Assembly (NCBI RefSeq): GCF_023101765.2
Contig: NC_064236.1
Location: forward strand, 2,418,001 to 2,482,000
Direction: 5' to 3'
DNA length: 64,000 nt
Source of the DNA: Spodoptera frugiperda
Taxonomy: Eukaryota > Arthropoda > Insecta > Lepidoptera > Noctuidae
The notes under the pieces are model-generated. The model saw only the letters and a list, made by a program, of their open reading frames with translations, did no database searches and had not been told where the DNA came from. A program made the position numbers and the translations under genes. Below, in pieces: positions 22,935 through 35,278 of the stretch. Numbering within the stretch: the first letter of the stretch is position 1; each line of letters begins with the position of its first letter.

Positions 22935-23140
22935 AAACCACATTGTCTTACAGAAAACCAACATGAAACAATGCTAGCGTTGTGTTTCGTACATTGTGTT
23001 TTTACTGACACAAATCAGTGAAGTTACCGGAGGCCCGATCCCTTCTTAATCTCCCAAATTTCCCAAATCGCCTATCTTTAAATATCTAATTCTTCAAAAC
23101 GCTGGCAACGCTATTATATTATATCATAGGTGTCCAAAAC
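22935..23140 (+). mobile_element. Family C dispersed repeat, degenerate
   Basis: AAAACCAACATGAAACAATG ... GCGTTGTGTTTCGTACATTG ... GTTACCGGAGGCCCGATCCC. The 3' end is eroded. Confidence 0.55.
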
Positions 23141-23835
23141 GAACTACATAGAAGATGTTTAAATACAGAAAATATCAAACCTCATGTGGAGTCTGTGCCT
23201 AAATACAACCTCTCTGGACAACCTTTTTAGGCAAAAAATGATAACAATAAATTGAGAATAACAAATGGTAAATTGTCGACTTCAAAGAAAATCGCACATA
23301 TGAAATACACAATTCCTTTTCAGAACAATAATTTTAATATACATACAAATGTAACGTGTAATAACAATATCACCTTTATATTGTCAGAAACAAAGCTTAC
23401 ATTAAAATGGCAGGTTTAATTTAGATTGAAATCAAAGCCACTGCCTAATTAACACGGAGTTGAGATAGGTTTATAAAAACGGAGATCATAATAAGGAATA
23501 TATATATATCGTAATATCTGTTAAGCCTTCGTCCGGTTGCAATATCACGAACTATTTGTAATGGCTAGTTTATTTAATAAGAGCCGCATTATCCAAAGCT
23601 GGTAAATGTAATCAGACTTATCCCTAATTAAATATTGCTGCTAAATTGTTTATTTTATTTGGCAGATACAGAGATGTATAGTTTCGTCAATATTGACGGC
23701 TCAATTACGCTTAACAAACAAACATGATACGATAGTTTTATAGTTAAAAGAATTAACGTTTTTATAGCTTATAAAACCATAAATAGTCGTGGTTTTCCAA
23801 TATCGATCCATCGGAACTAACTGAAACTTGATTAT
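23141..23835. other. AT-rich sequence, no feature recognised
   Basis: Nothing supported. Confidence 0.4.
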
Positions 23836-23992
23836 CTCTCTATATATAAAAATCAATTGCCGTTCGTTAGTCTCGCTGAAACTCGAGATCGGCAGAAGGG
23901 ATTTAGTTAATTTTGGTCTTGGATTATTTGTGGAAGTCCAGGTAAGGAAGAAAATGTTAGAGACGTTACGTAGTTTGTCGGGTCAGCTTAGG
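23836..23992 (-). mobile_element. Dispersed CTAGC/CAGCT-type repeat (family K), inverted
   Basis: Starts TCTATATATAAAAATCAATTGC (tail), then GTTAGTCTCGCTGAAACTCG, TTTTGGTCTTGGATTATTTG and GTTTGTCGGGTCAGCT. This is the reverse complement of the layout at 39435-39600. Confidence 0.65.
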
Positions 23993-24413
23993 TAAAATAT
24001 AGATTGCTGTTGTTTTAAAACCGAATTGTTGTAAATTCTGGTATAGAGATAGACCATGATAATGCACCAACTAGAGCTTTTAAATAAACTAATTTAGGTA
24101 AAATTGTTATTTATTTTGCTATATAAATAATTATCTAAGAAAAACTTCTATACTACACAAGATTATCTATTTTTTACCATAACTACATTTGTTCTGAACA
24201 TAAAACGTAAAAGCTTGATTGAGAGCTCATTACGACCGTTTCAATTATTCTAACAATAATAACTTTAACTTTATTATAAGTTTCGTGAGACATACTAAAT
24301 TAATTATTATGTTGCCGGTTTACTCACGTAACTGTTTGACCAGGAACTCGACCAGGAGCAGCGCGACTATCACCACGTCGTGGTGGAGAGCTGCTCATGA
24401 ATATAAGCCTCTA

Positions 24414-24497
24414 GTAGATTTGCCTACCAGAGGTAGAATTTTGACACATTTTGTATGGAGCTTATGTCAAAATACTATCTCTAGTAAGCAAATCTAC
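24414..24497. mobile_element. 84-bp foldback element (family M)
   Basis: The left arm GTAGATTTGCCTACCAGAGG..TTTTGACA pairs with TGTCAAAA..CTCTAGTAAGCAAATCTAC, about 33 bp per arm with a few mismatches and an 18-bp loop. A degenerate copy lies at 34883-34972. Confidence 0.65.
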
Positions 24498-24978
24498 CGA
24501 TAGGTAGGTTATTGGAATTGGCCGTAAGGCGATAATAAAATAAATAATAAAAATTAACATTTATTTAGGGCGGGCGGAAAAATACTCTACACGCTCTTAA
24601 ACGAAATGAAATTGATATTTCAAACACTTCAGTTAAAAATATGTTGTTATTGTCGAGGATTTTCTTTGTATGATACTTCAGAAGAAGGTACTTAACATCT
24701 TTAAAAAAATAACATGAAACGGCCCGAGGTAACGGAAAAACACACGAAACAAATACTAAATTAAAAGGGAAGGTACTTACAAAAATCAAGAACAAGCTAA
24801 TATTAAATTAAGTACGTAGGCGATATAAAATCAAAGGCAAGTAAATATATATTGAATCAAGAAGGTAAGAGGTAAGAGCTACACACATGGAAGCCAAAAT
24901 AAATCTGCTGTAAGCTGAATGATGAAAAGCGCTTCATCAGTTGGATTGCTACAGAAACTCTATAGTTTCTGTTTTATT

Positions 24979-25135
24979 CTAGCTGGCCCAGCAAACTTTG
25001 TACCGCTTCAAACATTTCTTTCCCACCTTTTAATTCTTCCTTGGATTTCCAAAAATAATTCATGGCCAAAATTTGTCAAATCCGACAAGCTGTTCTCGCA
25101 TTTTAGCTAGAATAAGGAACCGCAACTATTAGTTT
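24979..25135 (+). mobile_element. Dispersed family K repeat
   Basis: CTAGCTGGCCCAGCAAACTTTGTACCGCTT, then ATGGCCAAAATTTGTCAAAT and AGCTGTTCTCGCATTTTAGC. Order and motifs match 39435-39600. Confidence 0.65.
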
Positions 25136-25139
25136 ATTA

Positions 25140-25999
25140 TGTGCACATACATAATAATCTAATACACATATATAGATAAGCTTTTCTAGTGCATCAAGTA
25201 TTCAATGAAAATATACTTAATAAATAAATATTAAAAAGAACTAGTCATAATAATATGTACTGTTGGGTAACCCACTCACTGATAGGTAAGAAATTCGGTG
25301 CCGCTAGTTTGAAACAAAATTATTCTTAAAACCTTATTTTTTTTTTTGTATTTGGTTTATAGCTTTGGTTTTTGCAGTATTTCAATAATTAAATTTAATC
25401 TAAAATAATAAGATTCTGTAGAACATTCGATTGTTGAACATATTAATATTTTGTTTGGGAATATATTATATTATTAATATTTATTCGACAAGTACACTTT
25501 TAACGTATCAATGATTTCCGAATACTACTACTGAAGTAAAATTTTAATAAAATAGTTCAATTATTACCTGATTAATAAATGATATAATATAATTAAAATT
25601 TACTAGTGCACTTGTAAATATTGGAATTATTCGACTGTGATACTCAAATGTATGAATGATTTCACATGATGAGATACTTTAAACATTATTAATGTAACGA
25701 GTGCTTTATTGCTTCACTTGAAAAACATACAATTTTCAGCATCGACTGTATATATTCAAGATATGAAGAATAAAGTAAAATTATGTAACTTAAATACATA
25801 TTTATATGTATAAACTAAATAACAACAACTGATGTTGAAAGCATCTGGACATTTTCTGAGCGTTTCATCCAGAAATTCCTCTTTCTTGAGCCCTGACCTG
25901 TTGTAGCTTGGATTTCTCCCTTTAGTGCTGGGTATTTTTAATTTAGTAGCTATAGAGGCCCATCATACTACTTATAACCTACACATGGGTACATAGTTC
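25140..25999. other. AT-rich sequence, no feature recognised
   Basis: Very AT-rich (especially 25360-25660). No supported feature. Confidence 0.4.
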
Positions 26000-26130
26000 T
26001 GATCGAGTGCCGATTGTTTTTAAATTGCTTAGTAATGGCACGAAGTGTAGAACTGTGCCCAATATGGTAATAAGATTGCCAGCATTATAATAATGATTAT
26101 GGTGCCCATAACATATTATACCATAAGTGG
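26000..26130 (+). mobile_element. SINE B body fragment, degenerate
   Basis: AGTAATGGCACGAAGTGTAG and ACTGTGCCCAATATGGTAATA resemble the family B body (AGTAGTAGCACGGAGTCTGG, TGCCCAGTATATGGCAATA). Confidence 0.45.
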
Positions 26131-26159
26131 ATAATTTATAATACTCTTCGTGGTGCCTT

Positions 26160-26425
26160 AGTGGTTGAAGGTGCGGAGAAACCTGCCAACGGCAACTACT
26201 AATGTGACGTTGTCCGAGTTATATGTACTTTCTTAGATTATTTAGACACCACTGACAAACGGCGATGGAAAACATCGTGAGGAAACCTTGGTTTATAATT
26301 TCTAATTGTAAGTCTGAAATCGTTAACCCGCATTGAACAAGCGCGATGATTAATGATAAACCTTGTTCGTACGAGAAGAGGCTTTTATAGACTGTCAGCA
26401 GTGGTCACTTATAGGCTGTTGATGT
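26160..26425 (+). mobile_element. SINE family D copy
   Basis: TAGTGGTTGAAGGTGCGGAG ... AAGTCTGAAATCGTTAACCC ... GCGCGATGATTAATGATAAA ... GCAGTGGTCACTTATAGGCTG. Same block order as the inverted copy at 20910-21195. The head is degraded. Confidence 0.65.
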
Positions 26426-27745
26426 GGTGTGTGAGTAGCACTCATAACAACACTTCAAAATAACACGCAAAATCTTTGTTTAATACAAAATCAAAAGGGT
26501 TTACTAAAATACGAATGGAGACTTAAATTTCGTCGTATTTTTAAAATTTACATTCGTAGCTTGGCGTCAACTTCCATCGGAAATGTTCGATTGAGAATGT
26601 TTCCGAATGTTTATGCACTTGTTACTTGCTTTGTTTGTTTAACGTCAGCTTTAAAAGAATCACATAAACATATCGCCTTAAAAGCTCACATTATTTTATA
26701 ATAGTCCTTAATATTTTGGAAACTTCTCATTTTTGTTTTCACTTCACTTCTGGTAGGTACGAACATCTTAATTTCAGAATCGACCGGATATTCAGCCCAT
26801 TAAAATTTTAAATGAACTTGTATTTTTGAGTGGAGTAGAATAGAATAGAAGTTGAAACTCAACTTTGTGGGGTGGCCACTCTTGTCCCCTGGCACATGAC
26901 CAGTTTATCATAATCTAGTATAAAATATGCCATAGTACTAGTAGGTCCTTTAATTGTAAGATTTCATTGGACTATTTAACGAATCTTAATAAACAATTAA
27001 AAATATTAATAAACGAGTAAGACTGACTGTATTTTGCAACAGGAATATTATTATAAAAGTAATAGGTACTATAGTAAGTAGGTACATTACATAGCCACAT
27101 GGATTGTCGATATCCAACGTGCTCATCTGGCAAGCAACTGGCTTCACGCCAAACACAATTTGTGAATTTTAGATACCTACGTTTCCGAGGTAATTATGTC
27201 AGCAATGTAATACTTCCTGTACTGCGACTACCATTTTTCAAGCTTTTCAACTAGCATATGTATACATGTGTGTGCCTGTGAAGTGTAATTTTGCAATTTA
27301 ATTCTCAACTTTCGGTTACCTTCACACGTTTGAACTGTTAAACCGACGTTTAGTTTGTATAATCAATAATGTATTTAAAAACAAAATAGAGAGATTGACA
27401 TTTTTTTAAACCAGTATAAAATAAAAACTTAAAAAACTTTTCTTATAAACGAAAAACCAACAATAATAATAATTATGCTAAATGAGCTGTTGACTGATAC
27501 TAGCCATCGCTCCACAATTCTACATATCAATAAAACTATGTTATAGATGCATCGCGTCACGATTTCATTTCAATCAATTGAATGCCCCGAATGGATGTGT
27601 GAAGTGGTGTGATGGCTACTACAACCAACAACCTATCAATCAGAACATTTTTATTGAAACTGCAACTCTATGCTCCTAAACATAAAAGTGCTATGAAGTT
27701 TTTACATTATAGTTACGCTTGTATTATAAGGCCTGTGAAAAGTAC
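26426..27745. other. AT-rich sequence, no feature recognised
   Basis: No repeat family or coding frame identified. Confidence 0.4.
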
Positions 27746-27751
27746 TTTTAC

Positions 27752-27890
27752 ACCTAGCGGTTTTACCGGGGCTCCGGTTTGAAAAGCAGAAGTAGGAACG
27801 GGGTGGTTTTTAGTCAGTAAGAGTCTGACACTCCCTCTCGCCTCGCCTAAGGTGGGAGAAGTCTTCGGATGATTATCCCCCCTCAAAAAA
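27752..27890 (+). mobile_element. LINE-tail repeat family A copy
   Basis: CCTAGCGGTTTTACCGGGGC ... GGGGTGGTTTTTAGTCAGTA ... CCCCTCAAAAAA. Truncated at its 5' end relative to the copy at 1470. Confidence 0.75.
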
Positions 27891-28463
27891 CGGTAACCAC
27901 CTCTCACGTCCCACCATTTTCGTCATATGACGAATGCGTCAGGAGAAAAAAAAACTAAAAAAGAAGAAAGAAAACGTTAGAAAATACTTCTACATCTTCG
28001 TACAGTTTTGATTGTTTGTAATTTTATTAAGATGGAAAGTATTAGTCATTTACGTTTAAAACAATAAAAAATGTCCCCGAAGAGGCTATTGTAGGCCGCA
28101 TATCACCATTTATAGGGAGCATACATTCGACACACATCCTGGACAGTAAGCCAACAGAGACGGTTGACAGAGATTAGACTTGAACCTTTTGAACCGCGAC
28201 CACTACCATACTTGCCAAGCCAAGAGATTATTTCCTCTTACGTAGAGTAGGTCAATTTAATCCAGTAGTATATTGTCACAGGCTAATCATATTCTAGCTG
28301 GAATGGAAACAAATGTTATCAAATATATAGACTGGTAGATGTAACATTTCATTGGCAATAGTGCTTTACAGACATAAAACGACTTAAAAATAGAAATGAA
28401 AAAACATAGTTTTGAGTAGACATATTGGTATCGAAAACTAATTAATTTATTTGACTTACACCC

Positions 28464-28515
28464 AGTTGCAGAAAACTGTCTTTAAAAACGACATTAGTTA
28501 ATCCGTCATTTCTGC
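28464..28515. repeat. Short inverted repeat CAGTTGCAGAAA / TTTCTGCAACTG
   Basis: Twelve-base arms flank about 28 bp of AT-rich sequence. Probably a miniature transposon relic. Confidence 0.5.
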
Positions 28516-29230
28516 AACTGACTGTTAGTAGACTGGTTATATTTGAAATGGGTATAAGCAATATCGTGTGTAATACACGGTAACCTGTACACTGGTGTAT
28601 ATGGTCACGTGAACATATAATTATATGAGTTGACATTAATTAATTATAAGCGAGTGTGTGATTCCCGGCGTCCATACCGCCTCGCTGGCTCCACCACACA
28701 GTGGTTTCAAATTAACTCGCACTGGACATGGAAATCAAAATTTAGTTATGCGATAAATACAATTTGAAATAATATAATTTATTATTGGTAATATTTATAA
28801 GCATAGTGGTCTAAACCATAAATATTAAAAACAATTTAACTTCGTACTTGCATTGATTACAAGTATAAATTGTTAGTAGGTAAACTATACATATATACAT
28901 ACTCACACCTGTGTCCCATGGTGGTAGGCAGAGATAACGAAATGCCAATTTTTTTTTCCTTACATAACGTTATGACCAAAAAGATACAACAGTAGTGGGT
29001 GAAACCGTGCTGGAGTAGCTAGTACTAAAATTTAAAGAATTATAAACAGTACTGTCTCCTAAATAAGGATTGTTTTTGTATATAAAAACAACAGTAGCTT
29101 TTACTCACAGAGCGTTGTTACATTAGTAGCGTAACAATAAAATCTCGAAATGCAAAGAATGAGAAATTTAATGAGGTAACGTTAGTGAAATAAGCATACA
29201 AAGGCTTGCGTATGTTAGTTATATTAAATA
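28516..29230. other. AT-rich sequence with one family G fragment
   Basis: 28895-28955 (ACTCACACCTGTGTCCCATGG ... GGTAGGCAGAGA) matches the family G pieces at 40752, 42100, 43700 and 46650. Nothing else recognised. Confidence 0.45.
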
Positions 29231-30395
29231 CTAGCTTTTGCCCGCGACTTCGTTCGCGTGGAATAGTGACTTCCGGCAAATTTTTGGTTTTAACCACATA
29301 GTTCCCGCTCGAATCTCAAATCTCTCATCTCGCGGAATCTCTTCAAAAATGAGACGTAGAAGATATTCCAGGGAACTCTTCAAAAATCAACATAATGAGC
29401 TCTGCGTTTGAATTTAATAGATGTATACTCACTTAGGGCATTGAAAAAATTTTTTAAAAACGGACTTAAACTAAAGAAATATTATAATCCTTCCGAACTT
29501 AAGATGGAAACTAACTTAAAACTAAAGAAAGCTACGAATTACGAATTTATAACATTTAAAAAAGAAATTATATTACAACCTATCCTCTATGCTATAATAA
29601 CCAAGCTTAAACTAAATAATTTAAAAGAAACGACTTAAATCTAATCTATCTAATTAATTAATAAATTAGACTTACAATTTTATTAAAAAACTAACTACAG
29701 TAACTACTAATAATCGATATCAAACTAAACCTACGTTAAATAATTTAACCAGAAAACCAGAAAAACCCAACAAATAAACTTATTAATTGACAAATACAAC
29801 GAAACCAATTTATTTAGAATATACGAAACAGCAGGACCACTACAGACAAATAGTCATACGACTGATAATACACTTTTTCTACGATAGTACCGAAGCGCTC
29901 GGCCGATACCCAACCAAATGAATGTAACGAAACCATAGCGCGATCTATTTCTATTTTTATTTTTTGATTTTTGAAATAAAAATATATCTATGTCCTTTCT
30001 AAGGTTCTAAACTATATCTGTACCAAATTTCAACCAAATCCGTCAAATAGTTGCGGAGATTAATGGTATAAGCATAGAATGTTCGACGTGATTCTTTAAT
30101 TTGACATAACTTTTTTATTTATGAACCGATTGACATGAAACAAACACTAAATGTAAATTTAAGTATCCCACAATATATTCGTGAAAACCGCATCCAACTC
30201 GGATCAGCCGTTTCTGAGATTAGCGCGCACAGACGAACAGACAAACAGACAAACAGACAAACAGACAAACAGACAAAAAAAAAGTTAATTACATTTTTGG
30301 GTTCGACATCGACATAACAATAACCCCTGCTATTTTTTTTATTTTTATTTTCAATGTACAGACAGCACTTTTCTACGATTTTATTATATGTATAG
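29231..30395 (+). mobile_element. 1.2-kb dispersed repeat CTAGCTTTTGCCCGCG...TATATGTATAGAT
   Basis: Starts ACTAGCTTTTGCCCGCGACT followed by CGTTCGCGTGGAATAGTGAC, a string common in lepidopteran repeats. Later come CAAATCCGTCAAATAGTTGC, a CAGACAAA microsatellite, AACCCCTGCTATTTTTTTTA and a TATATGTATAGAT end. It reads as one element, though I cannot rule out two joined pieces. Open frames inside are Lys/Leu-rich chance frames without a reverse transcriptase or transposase motif. Class not assigned. Confidence 0.6.
30233..30277. repeat. (ACAGACAA)n microsatellite
   Basis: About five ACAGACAA units followed by an A run, within the dispersed repeat. Confidence 0.9.
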
Positions 30396-30980
30396 ATAAT
30401 AAAAATAATAGAATACTACATTTTTTTATTTTTATCCGTAATAGGATGGCGTTTGGCCACCGTCGTCGGTATTTAAAATAATTATAATTCTTACAATGAA
30501 ATCATAAAAGGGTTTATTTATAAATAGTTAAAAATCATAATAATCTATAACAAAACATAAATACATAAAAAGTATAATATTTTACAGCACAAGTATTATA
30601 AAATCACAACTTGACGAATCGTGTCACTCCAGTGTAAATCACAAAAACGTTTCTCAGTTTCCGTGAAGGTTAATTAAATTTAAACAAAACAATCCAACAT
30701 AAACATTTCATTTCAGGAGTCATCATTCAATTGTAAACGTAAACAAGAACGTTCGCGTTAAACAAACGTAACCACGACAAACAAAGTGTGGAGGCTACAA
30801 TAATAAAATTATTATTAAGGATAATAATTGTCACTTGTTTGAAAGTCGGGAAGTTCCGACGCGACGCTCCACTCCCAGCCGGCACACAATATGTCAAAAG
30901 CCTTAAGTACCATTACACAAATTACACGGGCCAAATACTTATAATACACGCGTTTTTTGACGCGGAAATGTGTGAATTTT
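30396..30980. other. AT-rich sequence, no feature recognised
   Basis: Nothing supported. Confidence 0.4.
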
Positions 30981-30982
30981 AG

Positions 30983-31142
30983 AGGCGTTACAAGTGCGTT
31001 GCCGGCCGTTTGGGGGTTAGGAATTTAAGGGTTGTTGGGTAGTAATCGCACTCACACAACGCAAGCGTTGTTTCACGTCGGTATTCTATGAGGCCGTGGT
31101 ATCACTCCGGTCGAGCCGGCCCATTCGTGCCGAACCACCCTA
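30983..31142 (-). mobile_element. Family C dispersed repeat, inverted, truncated
   Basis: GAGGCGTTACAAGTGCGTTG ... GGGGGTTAGGAATTTAAGGG ... GCAAGCGTTGTTTCACGTCG ... CCCATTCGTGCCGAACCA. Lacks the CATCAGGTGATCC end. Confidence 0.75.
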
Positions 31143-32219
31143 TGATCCCGCACCTATGATTATAGAACATGAAGTACTAGTATTAGTATGATATATATAA
31201 TATTTGTAGAAGATAAATAAACATAAGCAATTTTTATCAGAATACATGGCCAAGGTAGATTCGCAGTATCTTAAAATTCATTCACTAATCCCATAGTAAT
31301 CGTAAAAGACGCTTTCTTCGGTCTTAACATTGAAACAAAGAGCTGCAAAGTCAACACAGGGTTACGCAACGTAGCAGTCTTGCGTAACGCTACGATCGAA
31401 TCCGGCTACGGGCTACGCGGCCCGATACGCAGCTACGGCGTAGACGTCTGAGTACTATCAAGAGCTTTTTATAATGTATCGTGAACTGACTTTGCCCACG
31501 CATATTAACTGGTATTGCTATTTTTATAAAACTATTTATAAAATATGTATCTCAGCTCTCGATAATATAAGATACACTACTGCTCTAATGTGCCCGATAC
31601 TATTTGGTTTTTCAAAAATAAATTAAAAAAATAATGAAAATTTACTCATTTAAAATTCTATTTCTGTAGAGTTTGTTTAGTCACTGCACAGTCTCTTGAC
31701 TATGTATTTTTAATTCAAATAAATCTTTATTTAAATACAAATTATACACTAGTCTAATTAATAACACGTGTATTTAATTTCAAAAGTAGTATGTATGATA
31801 TACAGCGGGTGATGTGTAATTTTATTTCTAAGTAGCTAAAACAAATACGCACCTGAAAAAATAATGTTCAAGAAACCCAAGCAAGGCGCAAATGAAATGT
31901 ATCTAATTTATTATGTGAAATGGAACACCATATAGGTGACATCATGAAGATCAATAGCTACCATCTTATCTTAAAGCAGCCAACTAAAAATCTCAGACAA
32001 TTTTTCTTTGCGCTAAGATTGGGATTTTCCATATTTCGTTATGACTACTTTCTATCATAATATTATTTAGTCCGTATACGCCACGCTCAATAATTACATA
32101 TATGTCTGATAAATACTAGGTAAACTAGATTTTAATAAATCTTCCAATTATTCTGTAGTATATTTACCAAATTATTTTTAGCATACCCCGTTTAATATAA
32201 AAAAGAAATATAAAATACA
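31143..32219. other. AT-rich sequence with a CTACG-rich patch at 31345-31450
   Basis: The patch repeats CGTAGC/GCTACG and GTTACG several times, unlike its flanks. It is probably a transposon end, but no partner copy was found. Confidence 0.4.
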
Positions 32220-32480
32220 TTTTTAATTTTTTTACACTAGGCGATTGGGCCTCCTGTCGCATTGTTAATTGATACAAACAAACTGGGCAATCACAAAAAG
32301 TACCAATGGATATTGAACCAGAGTACCAGAAAGAACGACGTACGAAATCAGCGTGAGACAACGTAGCGGGGAGGGGGAGGGGTACCGAAGGCTCGCAGTC
32401 ACGTCGCTCCTTTTGCCACAGGCTTCCCTTTTTTCGGCAGGAACCGCTAGTTTGAAATGAAACAAACATAGCTCACTTCT
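32220..32480. other. GC-richer patch of unknown origin
   Basis: Contains AGCGGGGAGGGGGAGGGGTA, with two overlapping minus-strand open frames of 101 and 110 codons. No motif recognised. A purine-rich tract plus sharp composition change suggests an inserted element rather than a gene. Confidence 0.35.
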
Positions 32481-33715
32481 GCAGCGTTCTCTCTCTTTGT
32501 TACTAGTACTTATTGTTCTAGATGTGCTTTGTTCTACATTGCATGCATACGGCATACGTACGTTAACAAGCATGGCATTCAAATGATGGCTCTTCAAATT
32601 TTTGAAATACTAAATTCAAACAATAGGGATGATGACTGGGTCAAAAATAATACATTGACTGCCAACAGAAATCTGTTGACGGCATTTCCTCCGTTAGCTC
32701 CGGTCATTTTTGCCCCCATGGCGTTGAATGTGATAAATTATTACAACTTTTCAATACAATAAAATATTAAAAAATAATCACACTATCATTCATAAATTTG
32801 ATGAACTACTTAATTTTTTCTAGCTAAATGTCTAGAAATAAGTCTGCTATTTGACGTCAAAAACTTACGACGTCATAATAGAGTATTTCATACAAAGTTC
32901 ATAGAAAATATCGATTTTGATGTTTCGAAAAAATATTGAATTTGACTAGTAGGAAACATGCCTACTGAATAGTAGTGATAGTTGGTGCATACAAAAAGCA
33001 CCCTGTATCCTCGATAACCTAATAGCCGTGTGAACAGATTACGGGGAAAGCATTCCAATGTTTGAAAACTGTGACGCACATCGGGTGCAAATCAATACCT
33101 ATTTTACAATAAAATTGTTTGATAGGTATTATATGAAAATAGTTTTATACCATTTAGCCACTCCAACTTCGAAAACACATTCTAATTATTTATTTATTAT
33201 AAAAATCTTCCTACACTCTCATTACAGGATTTTCCCAATTCGTCAGTGAGGCTTAACCTAATGTATAAAATAAACTTAAAGAAATAAAAAGATACACAAA
33301 AAAGGAGATTAAAAAATTATCAATGTATCAAATCATATTTTTGATACATCACATTGAAAATATTACATTATCAGTGTATTGATGAGAATATTCACGCGCT
33401 GTACCCCAGTTTCCGATCTAGTTCTCTATCTCGATCTAGCTGACTACTTATTCTCCACATGTCGCCGCCAAAGACCGATCACAGCAGATACTGTCTCACG
33501 ATTGTATCTTTAAAGCGCTCACGATGGTGTTACATGAGAAGACAAATATTATTATTATTTCAATAAAAAATGTCCGCATTTTATAGCCCTTCATAATAAT
33601 TGATTGTGGCATCAACGTTGGGTTCTTTGGATTATTAACCTCTTTAGTTTCTAACTAATAAGCTGTTAATGTTTAAGTGTTACTAATGGTACGGTATCGC
33701 AGATTTTAGTTATAG
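32481..33715. other. AT-rich sequence, one small hairpin
   Basis: A hairpin TGTATCAAA / TTTGATACA lies near 33323-33349. No gene is recognised. Confidence 0.4.
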
Positions 33716-33805
33716 CCGCCAACGCACTTGTAACGCTTCTAGTATTTTGGGTGCCCATGGACGGCAGCGATTGCTTTCCATCCCGTGATATGTACGTTTA
33801 CCGAC
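33716..33805 (+). mobile_element. Family C fragment
   Basis: GCCAACGCACTTGTAACGCTT ... GGTGCCCATGGACGGCAGCG ... CATCCCGTGATATGTACG. Only the 3' third is present. Confidence 0.65.
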
Positions 33806-34299
33806 TTATATTATAAAAAATATATGTGAAGAATCGTTTTTGTATTTCATTTCAGCTTGTAATCTTATCGTAATATAAATTAAAAACACAATTATTGAGA
33901 CCTGTGTTTGTGTGAATATGTATATTTCTGACTGTCCTTTAAAGCAGTACCGTACTTTTCCTTTAAAAGCTTTTTGCACTACGATTTCTATGAAGTTGTA
34001 TTTACCAATTTATTGAGGCTTGCATTTCAAATAATATAATGCTTCCCAATTCAATTATTTTGTAAAAGACACATTGATATTTTAACGGATATGAAAATAA
34101 GGGTTTCGCGAAACGAGTCTGTTTTGGTCACCGTATCGAATGCGGCCAGTTCGGTGGCAGGCTTTAAATAATGAACGGAGATAGTATCTTATTGATGCTT
34201 GTTTGGGTATTTTATGTCCATACTAATTATAGTTTATTATGAAAATAACTCATTTTCATTTCTCTTAAAAAATGTGTATTACCCTATTATTATTAGAAC
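33806..34299. other. AT-rich sequence, no feature recognised
   Basis: Nothing supported. Confidence 0.4.
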
Positions 34300-34440
34300 T
34301 TGAGACGGGTTCACGAGCTCATCCGTGACCATGGCGCTTGCAACAGTGCCGAAATATCGGAAACTCATAGACATAAATAAACATGGTAAATATCCCGACT
34401 CAGGTTCTAACGACAGTTAGTGACCATGTCAGTTTAAAAA
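34300..34440 (+). mobile_element. Dispersed repeat, LINE-derived (family I)
   Basis: TCACGAGCTCATCCGTGACC, then ATGGCGCTTGCAACAGTGCC, GAAATATCGGAAACTCATAG and AACATGGTAAATATCCCG. A partial match lies at 13280-13330. It looks like LINE 3' sequence, but no frame is intact. Confidence 0.45.
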
Positions 34441-34882
34441 CTTATATAACCATATTGTTTCATAAAAAAGTAAATTGTTCACCCAACATTTTGTTATTAA
34501 ACAAGCAGGAATATTCACTCAATTTATTAATTCAGTACATAATGGTGTAAACATCACTGTAATGAAGCGAAATAAAAAAAATATATAAAATATATTTCTC
34601 AGAATTTACTGTGTTTCAAAGGGCGGCTCATAAATTACTATTTGAGTCACAGTATCTTAATCTATTATCTAAAGCAATTGGTTTGGTTGTGAAATGTGAA
34701 AAGAGAAGCCCAAAAAGCTGCTCATGGAAATTTAAACTCTTGTTTTATCGCCGTCTTTTTACTTCTTTTAGTTAATTTCGGCATTATATTACCTAATATT
34801 TATTGTTCTTATGAAAATAAATTCTATTGGCTAGTTTCAAGTCACGTCTTTCCAGTAACCTTCTTATTTTATCTATCAGTCC

Positions 34883-34972
34883 ATAGATTTGCTTAGTAGA
34901 GACAAAATTTTGGCATATTTTGTATAGACCTTACGTCTACCTATCTTTAAAAATCAAATCTACAGACATAGT
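34883..34972. mobile_element. Foldback element family M, degenerate copy
   Basis: ATAGATTTGCTTAGTAGAGA ... TTTTGGCATATTTTGTATAG ... AAATCAAATCTACAGAC follows the arm-loop-arm order of 24414-24497. Confidence 0.55.
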
Positions 34973-35278
34973 TTAAGACTCACCGTCGCACATAAAAATT
35001 AAAAAAAAACATAGATAGTGACGTGACTATTGTGTTGTTGCTACATAATTAACAATGAAGTAACAATAAATATTTATTTATTTGGACATCCAGTTGTTGC
35101 TACATAATTAAAATTAACTTAAAATATATAAATTTTATTACCAATGCACATTTGAAGGACATCACAGCTTGCATTGAATCAAGAACATCGGCGTCAATTA
35201 TTTAATTAAAGTAAATGAAATCAACAAAGTAACTACATTGCATAAATTATTTAAATGTATTATATTTAAAATTGTATA
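34973..35278. other. AT-rich sequence with a short direct repeat
   Basis: GTTGTTGCTACATAATTAA occurs at about 35034 and again at about 35094. Flanks the LTR element to its right. Confidence 0.5.

Noticed and set aside
30135..30317. 60-codon frame with a repeated Thr-Asp-Lys-Gln pattern
   Set aside because: Direct translation of the ACAGACAA microsatellite.
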